Positions 29,243 through 36,538 of a stretch of DNA of 64,000 nt are shown here, in pieces. The stretch covers positions 62,001-126,000 of the forward strand of contig NZ_JARVRX010000017.1 in assembly GCF_030209435.1 (NCBI RefSeq), in the 5' to 3' direction. The notes below the pieces were generated by a model. That model did no database searches. It was not told the origin of the DNA and saw nothing but the letters and a program-made list of their open reading frames with translations. The position numbers were made by a program, and so were the translations under genes. The DNA comes from Mycolicibacterium sp. lyk4-40-TYG-92. Its GTDB lineage: Bacteria; Actinomycetota; Actinomycetes; Mycobacteriales; Mycobacteriaceae. Positions within the stretch are counted from its first letter, which is position 1, and every line of letters begins with the position of its first letter.

Positions 29243-29881
29243 ATGAGTGGGGCAAGGCAGTACGGCGGGCGCAGCGGTGCCGACCGCGTCGCCGAGCGGC
29301 GGCGCCGGTTCGTCGCCGCCGGCCTGGACCTCATGGGGACCAAGGGCATCGCCGCGACAACCCTGCGCGGCGTCGCGGAGCGGGCCGGGCTCGCGGCGCG
29401 CTACTTCGCCGAGTCGTTTCCCACCATCGAGGACCTGCACCTGGCGGTGTTCGACAGCATCATGGCCGAGGTCGAAGAGCGTGGACTCGCCGCGATTGCC
29501 GATACCGAGGGCAGCCCCCGGGCGCGGGCGCGGGCGGCGCTCAGCGCACTCGCCGACGTCGCGCTGACCGACCGGCGCAAGGGTCGCATCGTCCTGATCG
29601 AGGCAGTTTCCTCAACGGTCCTCGGACCGCGCCGCCTCGCCGAGGCTCAGCGATTCGCCGGCATCGTCGCCGGGCTGAGCGGTTCCGAGACCGACCCGGA
29701 GCCCCTGGATGTGCAGTTGGCCGCACAGTTTGTCATCGGCGGAGTGGCCGAGACGCTGACCGCCGTCCTCGTCGGGGAGATCACCGTCGACCGGGAGCAT
29801 CTCATCGACATGCTGAACGACCTGTTGTTTGCTTCATTGCGGGCAGTCCGCGCGACAGCCGGTGCCGTCAGAACGGGATGA
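29243..29881 (+). CDS. TetR-family transcriptional regulator
   Basis: 212 residues from the ATG at 29243. The N-terminal helix-turn-helix is RRRFVAAGLDLMGTKGIAAT, then TLRGVAERAGLAARYFAESF (about 20-60). The C-terminal ligand domain is helical. It is divergent from the DUF2236 gene, its likely target. Its last 14 bases overlap the end of the convergent gene at 29868. Confidence 0.88.
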   Translation: MSGARQYGGRSGADRVAERRRRFVAAGLDLMGTKGIAATTLRGVAERAGLAARYFAESFPTIEDLHLAVFDSIMAEVEERGLAAIADTEGSPRARARAALSALADVALTDRRKGRIVLIEAVSSTVLGPRRLAEAQRFAGIVAGLSGSETDPEPLDVQLAAQFVIGGVAETLTAVLVGEITVDREHLIDMLNDLLFASLRAVRATAGAVRTG

Positions 29882-30215
29882 CCGACTCGCTGTTGAGGTT
29901 CAGCCACACCCGGCGCGCCCAGCGTCGCACTGGACCGGCGGACAAGTGGGCGATCAGTTCACGGTCGTCGATCAAGTAGCCCCCGGGCACCCGCTGCCAC
30001 AGGCCGGCCATCCAAAGCTCCAGCGCCGCAACGGTTGTCACGGGGCCTGAGGCGATGAGATCGAGCGCCGCGTCGGTCACGAAAGCCGGTCGGCGCGTGC
30101 GCACGCTATGGCTCACGGCACGCACGTGGAGCTCTATCGCGGTCGCAGACACATGCGCTCCGCGACGGCTGTCGCGCAGCGCTTCCATCTCGGCCAGCAA
30201 GGCCTTGCTGTACAC
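29868..30215 (-). CDS. hypothetical protein, 115 aa
   Basis: Frame from a GTG at 30215 (an ATG at 30188 is possible). I do not recognise the family. The sequence has a hydrophobic-aromatic centre AALELWMAGLWQRVPGGYLI followed by DDRELIAHLSAGPVRRWARR, a pattern reminiscent of small actinobacterial or phage-derived helix-rich proteins. No membrane segment or signal peptide. Its 3' end overlaps the TetR gene by 14 bases. Upstream lies a strong palindrome at 30232-30247. Codon use supports it, but it could be a small accessory remnant. Confidence 0.55.
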   Translation of the reverse strand: MYSKALLAEMEALRDSRRGAHVSATAIELHVRAVSHSVRTRRPAFVTDAALDLIASGPVTTVAALELWMAGLWQRVPGGYLIDDRELIAHLSAGPVRRWARRVWLNLNSESVIPF

Positions 30216-30231
30216 ATAGCTGACGATACCC

Positions 30232-30247
30232 GTAACACGGGTGTTAC
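30232..30247. promoter_or_regulatory. perfect palindrome between hypothetical and FAD-oxidase genes
   Basis: GTAACAC-GG-GTGTTAC, 7-base arms with a 2-base centre, sits 16 bases before the leftward GTG at 30215 and about 60 bases before the -10 of the rightward FAD oxidase. It does not match LexA, IdeR, KstR or KstR2 sites as I know them. The cognate regulator is unknown. Confidence 0.55.
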
Positions 30248-30304
30248 ACGGGATTAATGCCTACGGCACACGGCGCGAGTCTTCGCTGGTCACCACCCGA
30301 CTCC

Positions 30305-30310
30305 TAGACT
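30305..30310 (+). promoter_or_regulatory. -10 element for the FAD-oxidase gene (leaderless)
   Basis: TAGACT followed by six bases and the GTG at 30317. No Shine-Dalgarno sequence. Inferred from spacing. Confidence 0.45.
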
Positions 30311-30316
30311 TGCCCC

Positions 30317-31681
30317 GTGCATACCGCGCTGCCCAGCCTCATCGCCGAACTCCCCGCCGACGCCGTCGTCACCGATCCGGACATCGTCGCGTCCTACCGA
30401 CAGGACCGGGCCCTCGATCCCGACGCCGGCACCCCCATCGCGGTAGTCCGGCCACGGAGCACCGCGGAGGTGCAGACGATCCTGCGATGGGCCAGCGCGC
30501 ACAAGATCGCGGTGGTGCCGCGCGGCGCCGGCACCAGTCTGTCCGGCGGGGCGACCGCGGTCGACGGCGGCATCGTGCTGACCACCGAACGGATGCGCGA
30601 CATCGTCGTCGACACCGCGACCCGTACCGCGGTGGTGCAGCCCGGCCTGCTCAACGCCGAGGTGAAGAAAGCCGTTGCGGCCCATGGGCTCTGGTACCCG
30701 CCCGACCCGTCGTCGTTCGAAATCTGCAGCATCGGCGGCAACGTCGCGACCAACGCCGGCGGCCTGTGCTGCGTGAAGTACGGCGTCACCACCGACTACA
30801 TCCTGGGTCTGCAGGTGGTGCTGGCCGACGGCACCGCGGTGCGACTCGGCGGACCGCGACTGAAAGACGTTGCGGGACTGAGCCTCACGAAACTGTTCGT
30901 CGGCAGCGAGGGCACCCTCGGCATCGTCACCGAGGCGACGCTGCGCCTGCTGCCGCCGCAGCACCGCGGCTGCACCGTGGTGGCGAGCTTCGACTCGGTG
31001 CGCGCGGCGGCCGATGCCGTCGTGACCATCACCGGCAAGATTCGCCCGTCGATGCTCGAGTTCATGGACGACGTCGCGATCAACGCCGTCGAGGACAAGC
31101 TCAAGATGGGGCTGGACCGCAGCGCCAAGGCCATGCTGGTCGCAGCCTCCGACGACCGCGGCCCGGCCGGCGTCGAGGACACCGAGTTCATGGCCCGCGT
31201 GTTCACCGAAGCCGGTGCGACAGAAGTGTTTTCGACTGACGACCCGGACGAGGGCGAGGCCTTCGTGGCCGCCCGGCGGTTCGCCATACCCGCCGTGGAA
31301 GCCAAGGGCCCACTGCTCCTGGAAGACGTCGGCGTGCCGTTGCCCGCGCTGGCGGACCTGGTCGCCGGCGTGGGCGAGATCGCCCGCAAGCACGACCTGC
31401 TGATCTCGGTGATCGCGCACGCCGGGGACGGGAACACCCACCCCCTGATCGTCCACGACCCGAACGACGCCGAGAACACGCGGCGCGCCAACATCGCATT
31501 CGGCGAGATCATGGATCTGGCCGTGTCACTCGGCGGCACCATCACCGGCGAACACGGCGTCGGCCGGCTCAAGCGGCCGTGGCTCGCCGGCCAACTCGGG
31601 CCGGAGGTCATGGAACTGAACCGCCGGATCAAAGCGGCGCTCGACCCCGACAACATCCTGAATCCGGGGGCCGGAATCTGA
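30317..31681 (+). CDS. FAD-linked oxidase, GlcD-type 2-hydroxyacid dehydrogenase (Rv1257c-type)
   Basis: 454 residues. FAD-binding PCMH domain: VVPRGAGTSLSGGATAVDGG (about 67-86), then GNVATNAGGLCCVKYGVT and TKLFVGSEGTLGIVTEATL. The C-terminal cap has VIAHAGDGNTHPLI and GGTITGEHGVGRLKRP, the metal/flavin histidine region of GlcD, lactate and 2-hydroxyglutarate dehydrogenases. It oxidises a 2-hydroxyacid; I cannot say which. It precedes cyp130 by 44 bases, with a separate promoter for the latter. Confidence 0.88.
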   Translation: MHTALPSLIAELPADAVVTDPDIVASYRQDRALDPDAGTPIAVVRPRSTAEVQTILRWASAHKIAVVPRGAGTSLSGGATAVDGGIVLTTERMRDIVVDTATRTAVVQPGLLNAEVKKAVAAHGLWYPPDPSSFEICSIGGNVATNAGGLCCVKYGVTTDYILGLQVVLADGTAVRLGGPRLKDVAGLSLTKLFVGSEGTLGIVTEATLRLLPPQHRGCTVVASFDSVRAAADAVVTITGKIRPSMLEFMDDVAINAVEDKLKMGLDRSAKAMLVAASDDRGPAGVEDTEFMARVFTEAGATEVFSTDDPDEGEAFVAARRFAIPAVEAKGPLLLEDVGVPLPALADLVAGVGEIARKHDLLISVIAHAGDGNTHPLIVHDPNDAENTRRANIAFGEIMDLAVSLGGTITGEHGVGRLKRPWLAGQLGPEVMELNRRIKAALDPDNILNPGAGI

Positions 31682-31690
31682 TTTGGGGCA

Positions 31691-31719
31691 TTGACACGCC
31701 GAGCCCACCGCCGTACACA
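31691..31719 (+). promoter_or_regulatory. promoter of cyp130 (leaderless)
   Basis: TTGACA (31691-31696), a 17-base spacer and TACACA (31714-31719), then six bases to the ATG at 31726. The -35 is a perfect consensus. Transcription start at the ATG is inferred. Confidence 0.6.
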
Positions 31720-31725
31720 TAAGAC

Positions 31726-32973
31726 ATGACGGCGATTTTGTCTCACGAGACATCCGGCTCCCCCGTGGCGTTCCAGCTTGCCGATTCAGCCGGGTGGGTC
31801 GACCCCTGGCCGATGTACAAGTCGCTACGCGACCACGATCCCGTCCACCACGTGGTGCCCGCCGACAATCCGGCTGCCGACTACTACGTGCTGTCGCGGC
31901 ACGCCGACATCTGGACCGCGGCGCGCGATCACCAGACCTACTCCTCGGCACAGGGCCTGACCGTCAACTACGGCGAACTGGAACTCATTGGCCTGCAGGA
32001 CAACCCGCCGATGGTCATGACGGACCCGCCCGTACACACCGAATTCCGAAAGCTGGTGTCACGCGGCTTCACGCCGCGCCAGGTCGAGGCCGTCGAGCCC
32101 AAGGTGCGCGAGTTCGTCGTGCAACGACTGGAAAAGCTCAAGGCCGCCGGCGGCGGTGACATCGTGGCCGAGCTGTTCAAGCCGTTGCCGTCGATGGTCG
32201 TCGCGCACTACCTGGGCGTGCCCGAGGCCGATCGCGACCAGTTCGACGGCTGGACCGAGGCCATCGTCGCCGCCAACACCGCCGAAGGCGGCCTCGGTGG
32301 TGCACTCGAGACACTGGGCAGCGCGCTCGGCGACATGATGGCGTACTTCACCGCGCTGATCGAGCGCCGTCGCAAGGAGCCCGAGGACGACACGGTGTCG
32401 CACCTGGTCGCCGCGGGCATCGGCGCCGACGGCGACATCAGCGGCGTGCTGTCGATCCTCGCGTTCACGTTCACCATGGTCACCGGCGGCAACGACACCA
32501 CCACCGGAATGCTGGGCGGCTCGGTGCAACTGCTGCACCGGCGCCCCGACCAGCGCCGGCTGCTCGTCGAAAACCCCGACCTCATCACCGAATCCGTCGA
32601 CGAACTGCTCCGGCTCACCTCGCCGGTGCAGGGCCTGGCCCGCACCACCACCCGCGACGTGACCATCGGCGACACCACCATCCCGGAGGGCCGCAAGACC
32701 CTGCTGCTCTACGGCTCGGGTAACCGCGACGAACGCCAATACGGGCCCGACGCAGGCGAATTGGACGTGACACGAGCACCACGCAACATCCTGACGTTCA
32801 GTCACGGCGCGCACCACTGCCTGGGCGCGGCGGCCGCGCGAATGCAGTCCCGCGTCGCCCTGACCGAACTGCTCTCGCGGATACCGGAATTCACCGTCGA
32901 CGAGGATCACATCGAGTGGGCCGGCGGCAGCTATGTGAGACGCCCACTGTCGGTGCCGTTTACCATTTGCTGA
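31726..32973 (+). CDS. cyp130: cytochrome P450 CYP130
   Basis: 415 residues. I-helix oxygen-activation motif TGGNDTTTG (about 255), K-helix E-x-x-R in ESVDELLRL, and haem-binding loop FSHGAHHCLG with the axial Cys365. No membrane anchor, so it is a soluble class I P450 needing ferredoxin. It matches M. tuberculosis CYP130 (Rv1256c) in sequence and in its coupling to a downstream TetR gene. The physiological substrate is unknown. The stop overlaps the regulator's ATG as TGATG. Confidence 0.92.
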   Translation: MTAILSHETSGSPVAFQLADSAGWVDPWPMYKSLRDHDPVHHVVPADNPAADYYVLSRHADIWTAARDHQTYSSAQGLTVNYGELELIGLQDNPPMVMTDPPVHTEFRKLVSRGFTPRQVEAVEPKVREFVVQRLEKLKAAGGGDIVAELFKPLPSMVVAHYLGVPEADRDQFDGWTEAIVAANTAEGGLGGALETLGSALGDMMAYFTALIERRRKEPEDDTVSHLVAAGIGADGDISGVLSILAFTFTMVTGGNDTTTGMLGGSVQLLHRRPDQRRLLVENPDLITESVDELLRLTSPVQGLARTTTRDVTIGDTTIPEGRKTLLLYGSGNRDERQYGPDAGELDVTRAPRNILTFSHGAHHCLGAAAARMQSRVALTELLSRIPEFTVDEDHIEWAGGSYVRRPLSVPFTIC

Positions 32974-33545
32974 TGGCAAACGACTGGCTGGCCGGCCGAC
33001 GCACCGAGGTCGCGGCGGAGGCCATCCTGGACGCCGCTGACCGCCTGTTCGCCGAGCAGGACGCCGCGACCGTCGGCATGCTCGAAATCGCCAGGGCGGC
33101 AGGGTGTTCCCGCGCCACGCTGTACCGGTACTACGAGAACCGCGACGTGCTCCACCTGGCCTACGTGCACCGCGAGGCGTTCCGGGTGTTCGCCAAAGTC
33201 GGCGAGCAGATCGCGGACGTCACCGATCCGCGCACCCGTCTGCTCGACGGTGTGGCGATCGCGCTGCGCAGCGTGCGGGAAAGCCCAGCACTGTCATCGT
33301 GGTTCGTCGCCACCCAGCGGCCCATCGGCGGTGAGGTGGCCGCGCAGTCGGACGTCATCACGGGGCTGGTGGCGGCGTTCCTGTCGGCGTCGTGGCCCGA
33401 GCTGGAGACCGAGGCCGCGCACCGCCGGGCCAACTGGCTCGTCCGAATGCTGGTGTCGCTGCTGATGTTCCCCGGCGCCGACGAAGACGACGAACGCGCG
33501 ATGCTCGACGAATTCGTCGTACCTCAGCTCGTTCCGGCCGACTAG
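32973..33545 (+). CDS. TetR-family regulator coupled to cyp130 (Rv1255c-type)
   Basis: 190 residues from the ATG at 32973. Helix-turn-helix: AAEAILDAADRLFAEQDAAT, then VGMLEIARAAGCSRATLYRY near 35-54. It is translationally coupled to cyp130 (TGATG), which suggests feedback control of the P450. Its stop interlocks with that of the siderophore-interacting protein gene (CTAG, 33542-33545). Confidence 0.9.
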   Translation: MANDWLAGRRTEVAAEAILDAADRLFAEQDAATVGMLEIARAAGCSRATLYRYYENRDVLHLAYVHREAFRVFAKVGEQIADVTDPRTRLLDGVAIALRSVRESPALSSWFVATQRPIGGEVAAQSDVITGLVAAFLSASWPELETEAAHRRANWLVRMLVSLLMFPGADEDDERAMLDEFVVPQLVPAD

Positions 33546-34267
33546 GCCTCCCAGTACGCCCGGGCCTTGATGGCCTTCTTCGGAATCTGGTAATCCTCGC
33601 GCAGCACCTTGACCACCGACCGGGTGGTCCGGTTGTCGCACGCCACCCAACCGAAGTGGTCGGAGGCGTCGAACGCCGACGCCCGCACGGTCTCGACGAG
33701 CGCCTCACCGTTGTTCTTGCGGTCGACCCAGGTGACGGACAGCCCCGGAGCGCCGGTGCCCACCTCAAGGTCGCGGTCGTCATCGTGACCCGCCTCCAGG
33801 TACACCTGGACGGACGCCTCGCCGATGGCCTGCAGCAGCGAGTTGATCGCCGGCAGCGATGCGGTGTCACCGACCAGGAGGTAGCCGGCCGGCGCGGGCT
33901 CGGGCAGCTCGAAGCTGCTGCCGAGCAGCGTGACCTCGAGGGTGTCACCGGGTTTGGCATTTTGAGCCCAGCGGGTGGCCAGCCCGTCATGGAGCGCGAA
34001 GTCGATGTCGGTGGTGCCGGCGACTGGATCGGGGTTGACCAGCGTGTAGCCACGCTGGTGCGCCTTGTCCCCGTCGGGGAACCAGCCCCGGACCCACATG
34101 GTGGGGTGCACCGGCCGCTCGGTCAGCAGGTTTCCGGTGGTGAAGTGCAGCCGCAGGTAGTTCGGGGTGATCTGGGTGCGGCCGGTGACGGTCAGCTCGT
34201 AGTCGCCGCCCCGCCACAGTTTGACCAGCGCGCCCTGGATTCCACGCGACGGCTTCGACTCGGTCAT
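33542..34267 (-). CDS. siderophore-interacting protein, FAD-dependent ferric reductase
   Basis: 241 residues. N-terminal FAD-binding barrel: PNYLRLHFTTGNLL, then MWVRGWFPDGDKAHQRGYTL (the RxYT flavin motif reads RGYTL). C-terminal NAD(P)H-binding lobe: GYLLVGDTASLPAINSLL, and late AFDASDHFGWVACD with an HFGWVA segment typical of SIP/ViuB proteins. It reduces ferric siderophores to release iron in the cytoplasm. A GGAGGG ribosome site lies seven bases before the ATG. An IdeR-type iron box overlaps its promoter, so expression should rise in low iron. Confidence 0.9.
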   Translation of the reverse strand: MTESKPSRGIQGALVKLWRGGDYELTVTGRTQITPNYLRLHFTTGNLLTERPVHPTMWVRGWFPDGDKAHQRGYTLVNPDPVAGTTDIDFALHDGLATRWAQNAKPGDTLEVTLLGSSFELPEPAPAGYLLVGDTASLPAINSLLQAIGEASVQVYLEAGHDDDRDLEVGTGAPGLSVTWVDRKNNGEALVETVRASAFDASDHFGWVACDNRTTRSVVKVLREDYQIPKKAIKARAYWEA

Positions 34268-34289
34268 GTATCACCCTCCGATTGGACTC

Positions 34290-34308
34290 TTAGGGCAGCA
34301 TAACCTAA
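34290..34308 (-). promoter_or_regulatory. IdeR iron box
   Basis: TTAGGGCAGCATAACCTAA matches 15 of 19 positions of the mycobacterial IdeR consensus (TTAGGTTAGSCTAACCTAA). It lies 23 bases upstream of the siderophore-interacting protein ATG. On the minus strand it contains TATGCT, a plausible -10, so Fe-IdeR would repress. The divergent DUF5685 gene begins 57 bases to the right and could also be affected. Confidence 0.8.
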
Positions 34309-34352
34309 TTGATGGTGTTGGTTGATTGCCTGCGATTTGCGCTGGCCACAGC

Positions 34353-34358
34353 TATCTT
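34353..34358 (+). promoter_or_regulatory. -10 element for the DUF5685 gene (leaderless)
   Basis: TATCTT followed by six bases and the GTG at 34365. It supports that GTG as the start codon. Inferred from spacing. Confidence 0.45.
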
Positions 34359-34364
34359 CGAGCC

Positions 34365-35441
34365 GTGTTCGGCATCCTCCGGCCCTGCCGGCATCGGCTC
34401 GGCAAGGAACTCGCGGCCGTCTGGACCGCCCAGCTGTGCGGGCTGTGCCTCGCGCTTCGTGACGACTACGGGCAGGGTGGCCGGGTCGCCACCAACTACG
34501 ACGGGCTCGTGGTGTCCGCGTTGGTGGAGGCGCAATCCACGGCGACACCCGGACGCCGCGAGGCCGGCCGCTGCCCACTACGCGGCATGCGCAAGGCCGA
34601 CGTCGCGGTCGGCGAATCGGTCCGCCTCGCGGCCGTGGTCTCGCTGGTGCTCGCCGCGGCACGGGTGCGTGACCACGTCGACGACGGCGACGGGGTCTTC
34701 GCCGCGGCCGGTGTGCGGCCCGCGGCCCGACGGATCGCCGACCGCTGGGCGCGCCAAGGTACAGACGTCGGTACCGCACTGGGCTTCGATACCGCTGTGC
34801 TGATGGACGCGATCGGGCGGCAGGCGGCGCTGGAAGCCGCTGCGGCACCGGGTAGTTCGTTGCTCGCGGTCACCGAGCCCACCGAGACCTCCGTGGCCGC
34901 GGCCTTCGGACACACCGCGGTGCTGGCCGGGCGGCCGGCGAATGTCGAGGCGCTGCGCGAGGTGGGCCAGTTGTTCGGGCGGGTCGCGCACCTGCTCGAC
35001 GCGGTCGAGGATCTGCACGACGACCGCGTGCACGGGAAATGGAACCCGTTGGCCGCCACCGAAACACCGATCGGCGACGTCCGGACCCTGTGCGACGACG
35101 CGGTGCTCGGCATCGAACTGGCCCTGGCCGACGTGGAATTGACCGACGGGCGGTTGGTGCACCGGCTGCTGACGCGCGAATTGCGACGGGCCGTGACCCG
35201 GACCTTCAGCGGCGCCGGGTTCAAGGCGACGGACGTGCCGCCAGACGCGGTCCCGCCGCTCGCCTCATTCGGCGAATTGCCGTTGGACGGCGGCGCCGGG
35301 GAGGAAACCATCGAAGAGGATCCCGACAAGAAGGCCGAGCGGAAGGCGCGCTGGTTCGACGGCTGCTGTACGTGCGACTGTTGTTGTGATTGCGGGGATT
35401 GCGACTGTTGCTGCGACTGCGGGGACTGCTGCGACTGCTAG
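34365..35441 (+). CDS. DUF5685-family protein with Cys/Asp-rich C-terminal tail
   Basis: 358 residues from the GTG at 34365, chosen because VFGILRPCRHRLG is the family N-terminus. It continues TAQLCGLCLALRDDYGQGGR with a CxxC pair, and has a further Cys in EAGRCPLRGM. The centre is mostly helical. The last 26 residues (333-358) hold 15 Cys and 7 Asp, built from two exact copies of CDCCCDCGD plus CCDC. The tail resembles a metallothionein-like metal site, but that is inference. An IdeR box lies 57 bases upstream, shared with the siderophore-interacting protein gene. The stop interlocks with that of the acyltransferase gene. Confidence 0.78.
   Translation: MFGILRPCRHRLGKELAAVWTAQLCGLCLALRDDYGQGGRVATNYDGLVVSALVEAQSTATPGRREAGRCPLRGMRKADVAVGESVRLAAVVSLVLAAARVRDHVDDGDGVFAAAGVRPAARRIADRWARQGTDVGTALGFDTAVLMDAIGRQAALEAAAAPGSSLLAVTEPTETSVAAAFGHTAVLAGRPANVEALREVGQLFGRVAHLLDAVEDLHDDRVHGKWNPLAATETPIGDVRTLCDDAVLGIELALADVELTDGRLVHRLLTRELRRAVTRTFSGAGFKATDVPPDAVPPLASFGELPLDGGAGEETIEEDPDKKAERKARWFDGCCTCDCCCDCGDCDCCCDCGDCCDC
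35373..35426 (+). repeat. two tandem 27-base coding repeats (Cys/Asp unit)
   Basis: Copies 35373-35399 and 35400-35426 both encode CDCCCDCGD. They differ at four bases, all synonymous third positions. The protein repeat has therefore been kept while the DNA diverged, which argues for selection on the peptide. Confidence 0.85.
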
Positions 35442-36538
35442 TTCCGCACCCGCGTGAACCGGTGCAGCAACCACGACACCGGAATGGTGAACAGCATCGT
35501 CCAGGTGAACAACGCGAACGTCGACCCCGTCCAGATGTGCTGCTGCATCACCTCGACCATGACGAGTTCCATGATGATCAGGTGCACCAGGAAGATCTCG
35601 TAGGAGATCTCACCAAGGAACACCATCGGCCGGCTCCCCAGCAGCCACGCGTACCAACCCCGGTTTCCCAGGCCCAGCGGTGCGACGACCAGGCTGGCGA
35701 TGGCGGCGTACAGCACCGCCTTCCACAGGCTCTGCGGCAGCGTCGCGGGCGAAGTCGTCGGAGCGCCGGCGATGGGCGTCGACGCGATGAGGTAGCAGAC
35801 CAATGCCAGTGGGATGCACAGGAATCCGTAGGCCCGCACACCCATCACGGACAGCACCGAGAGCAGCATGCCGCCGACGAACCAGATCAGGTAGGTGGGC
35901 AACCAGAGCCGGGCGCCGTCGGGCAGGAAATCGGTGGTGTGCACGAGCGTCAGCCACGCCAGGCTCGACGCGGCCAGCACCCCCAGCGCACCGAGCAGCC
36001 GGGCCGGCCGCCACTGTCGCCGGCACAGCACGACCATCAGCACATAGGCCAACAGCGGAAGGGCAACGTAGAACGCAACTTCCACCGCCAGGCTCCACAT
36101 CTGGGTGAGTCCCTGATGCAGCCAGGAGAACAGGTAGTTGTCGGTGTAGATCTGGGTCAGCGTGAGATTCCGGACCAGCCCCAGCCAGGTATGCCCGGGG
36201 TTGGGGCCGGCAGTCCGGAAGTGATACAGCGCGTAGGCCGCCAGCACCGTCACCACGTAGGCGGGCATGATCCGTCGCACCCGGTGCCAGGCGTAGCGCC
36301 GCACCGACGGTGCCTCGTAAGGCTTTTCGGCATCGGTCCGAGCCAGCGCCTTGACCCACGGGCTGAACAACAGGAAACCCGACAGCACGAAGAAGATCGG
36401 CACACCGATCTCGGCACGCGAATACATCAGCCCGACATAGGTCTGGGTGTACTTACCTGTCGTGAACGCTGCGTGGGTCAGGACAACGAGCAGTGCGGCA
36501 ACCGCACGGACCCCGGTGAGTGAATCAACCCGGGTCAC
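35438..36538 (-). CDS. acyltransferase 3-family membrane protein (Rv1254-type)
   Basis: 366 residues, about ten membrane helices. The N-terminal catalytic region is DSLTGVRAVAALLVVLTHAA (about 5-24), with the conserved R-x-x-A...H. PIFFVLSGFLLFSPW follows near 48, then MWSLAVEVAFYVALPLL near 147. The family O-acylates glycans or lipids at the membrane. Its GTG start overlaps the deaD stop as GTGA, so it is translated after deaD. Confidence 0.88.
   Translation of the reverse strand: MTRVDSLTGVRAVAALLVVLTHAAFTTGKYTQTYVGLMYSRAEIGVPIFFVLSGFLLFSPWVKALARTDAEKPYEAPSVRRYAWHRVRRIMPAYVVTVLAAYALYHFRTAGPNPGHTWLGLVRNLTLTQIYTDNYLFSWLHQGLTQMWSLAVEVAFYVALPLLAYVLMVVLCRRQWRPARLLGALGVLAASSLAWLTLVHTTDFLPDGARLWLPTYLIWFVGGMLLSVLSVMGVRAYGFLCIPLALVCYLIASTPIAGAPTTSPATLPQSLWKAVLYAAIASLVVAPLGLGNRGWYAWLLGSRPMVFLGEISYEIFLVHLIIMELVMVEVMQQHIWTGSTFALFTWTMLFTIPVSWLLHRFTRVRN

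Noticed and set aside
35360-35441. Cys-rich end of the DUF5685 gene as frameshift or readthrough artefact
   Set aside because: The two repeat copies differ only at synonymous positions, and the frame ends at a stop interlocked with the next gene, so the reading frame is genuine.
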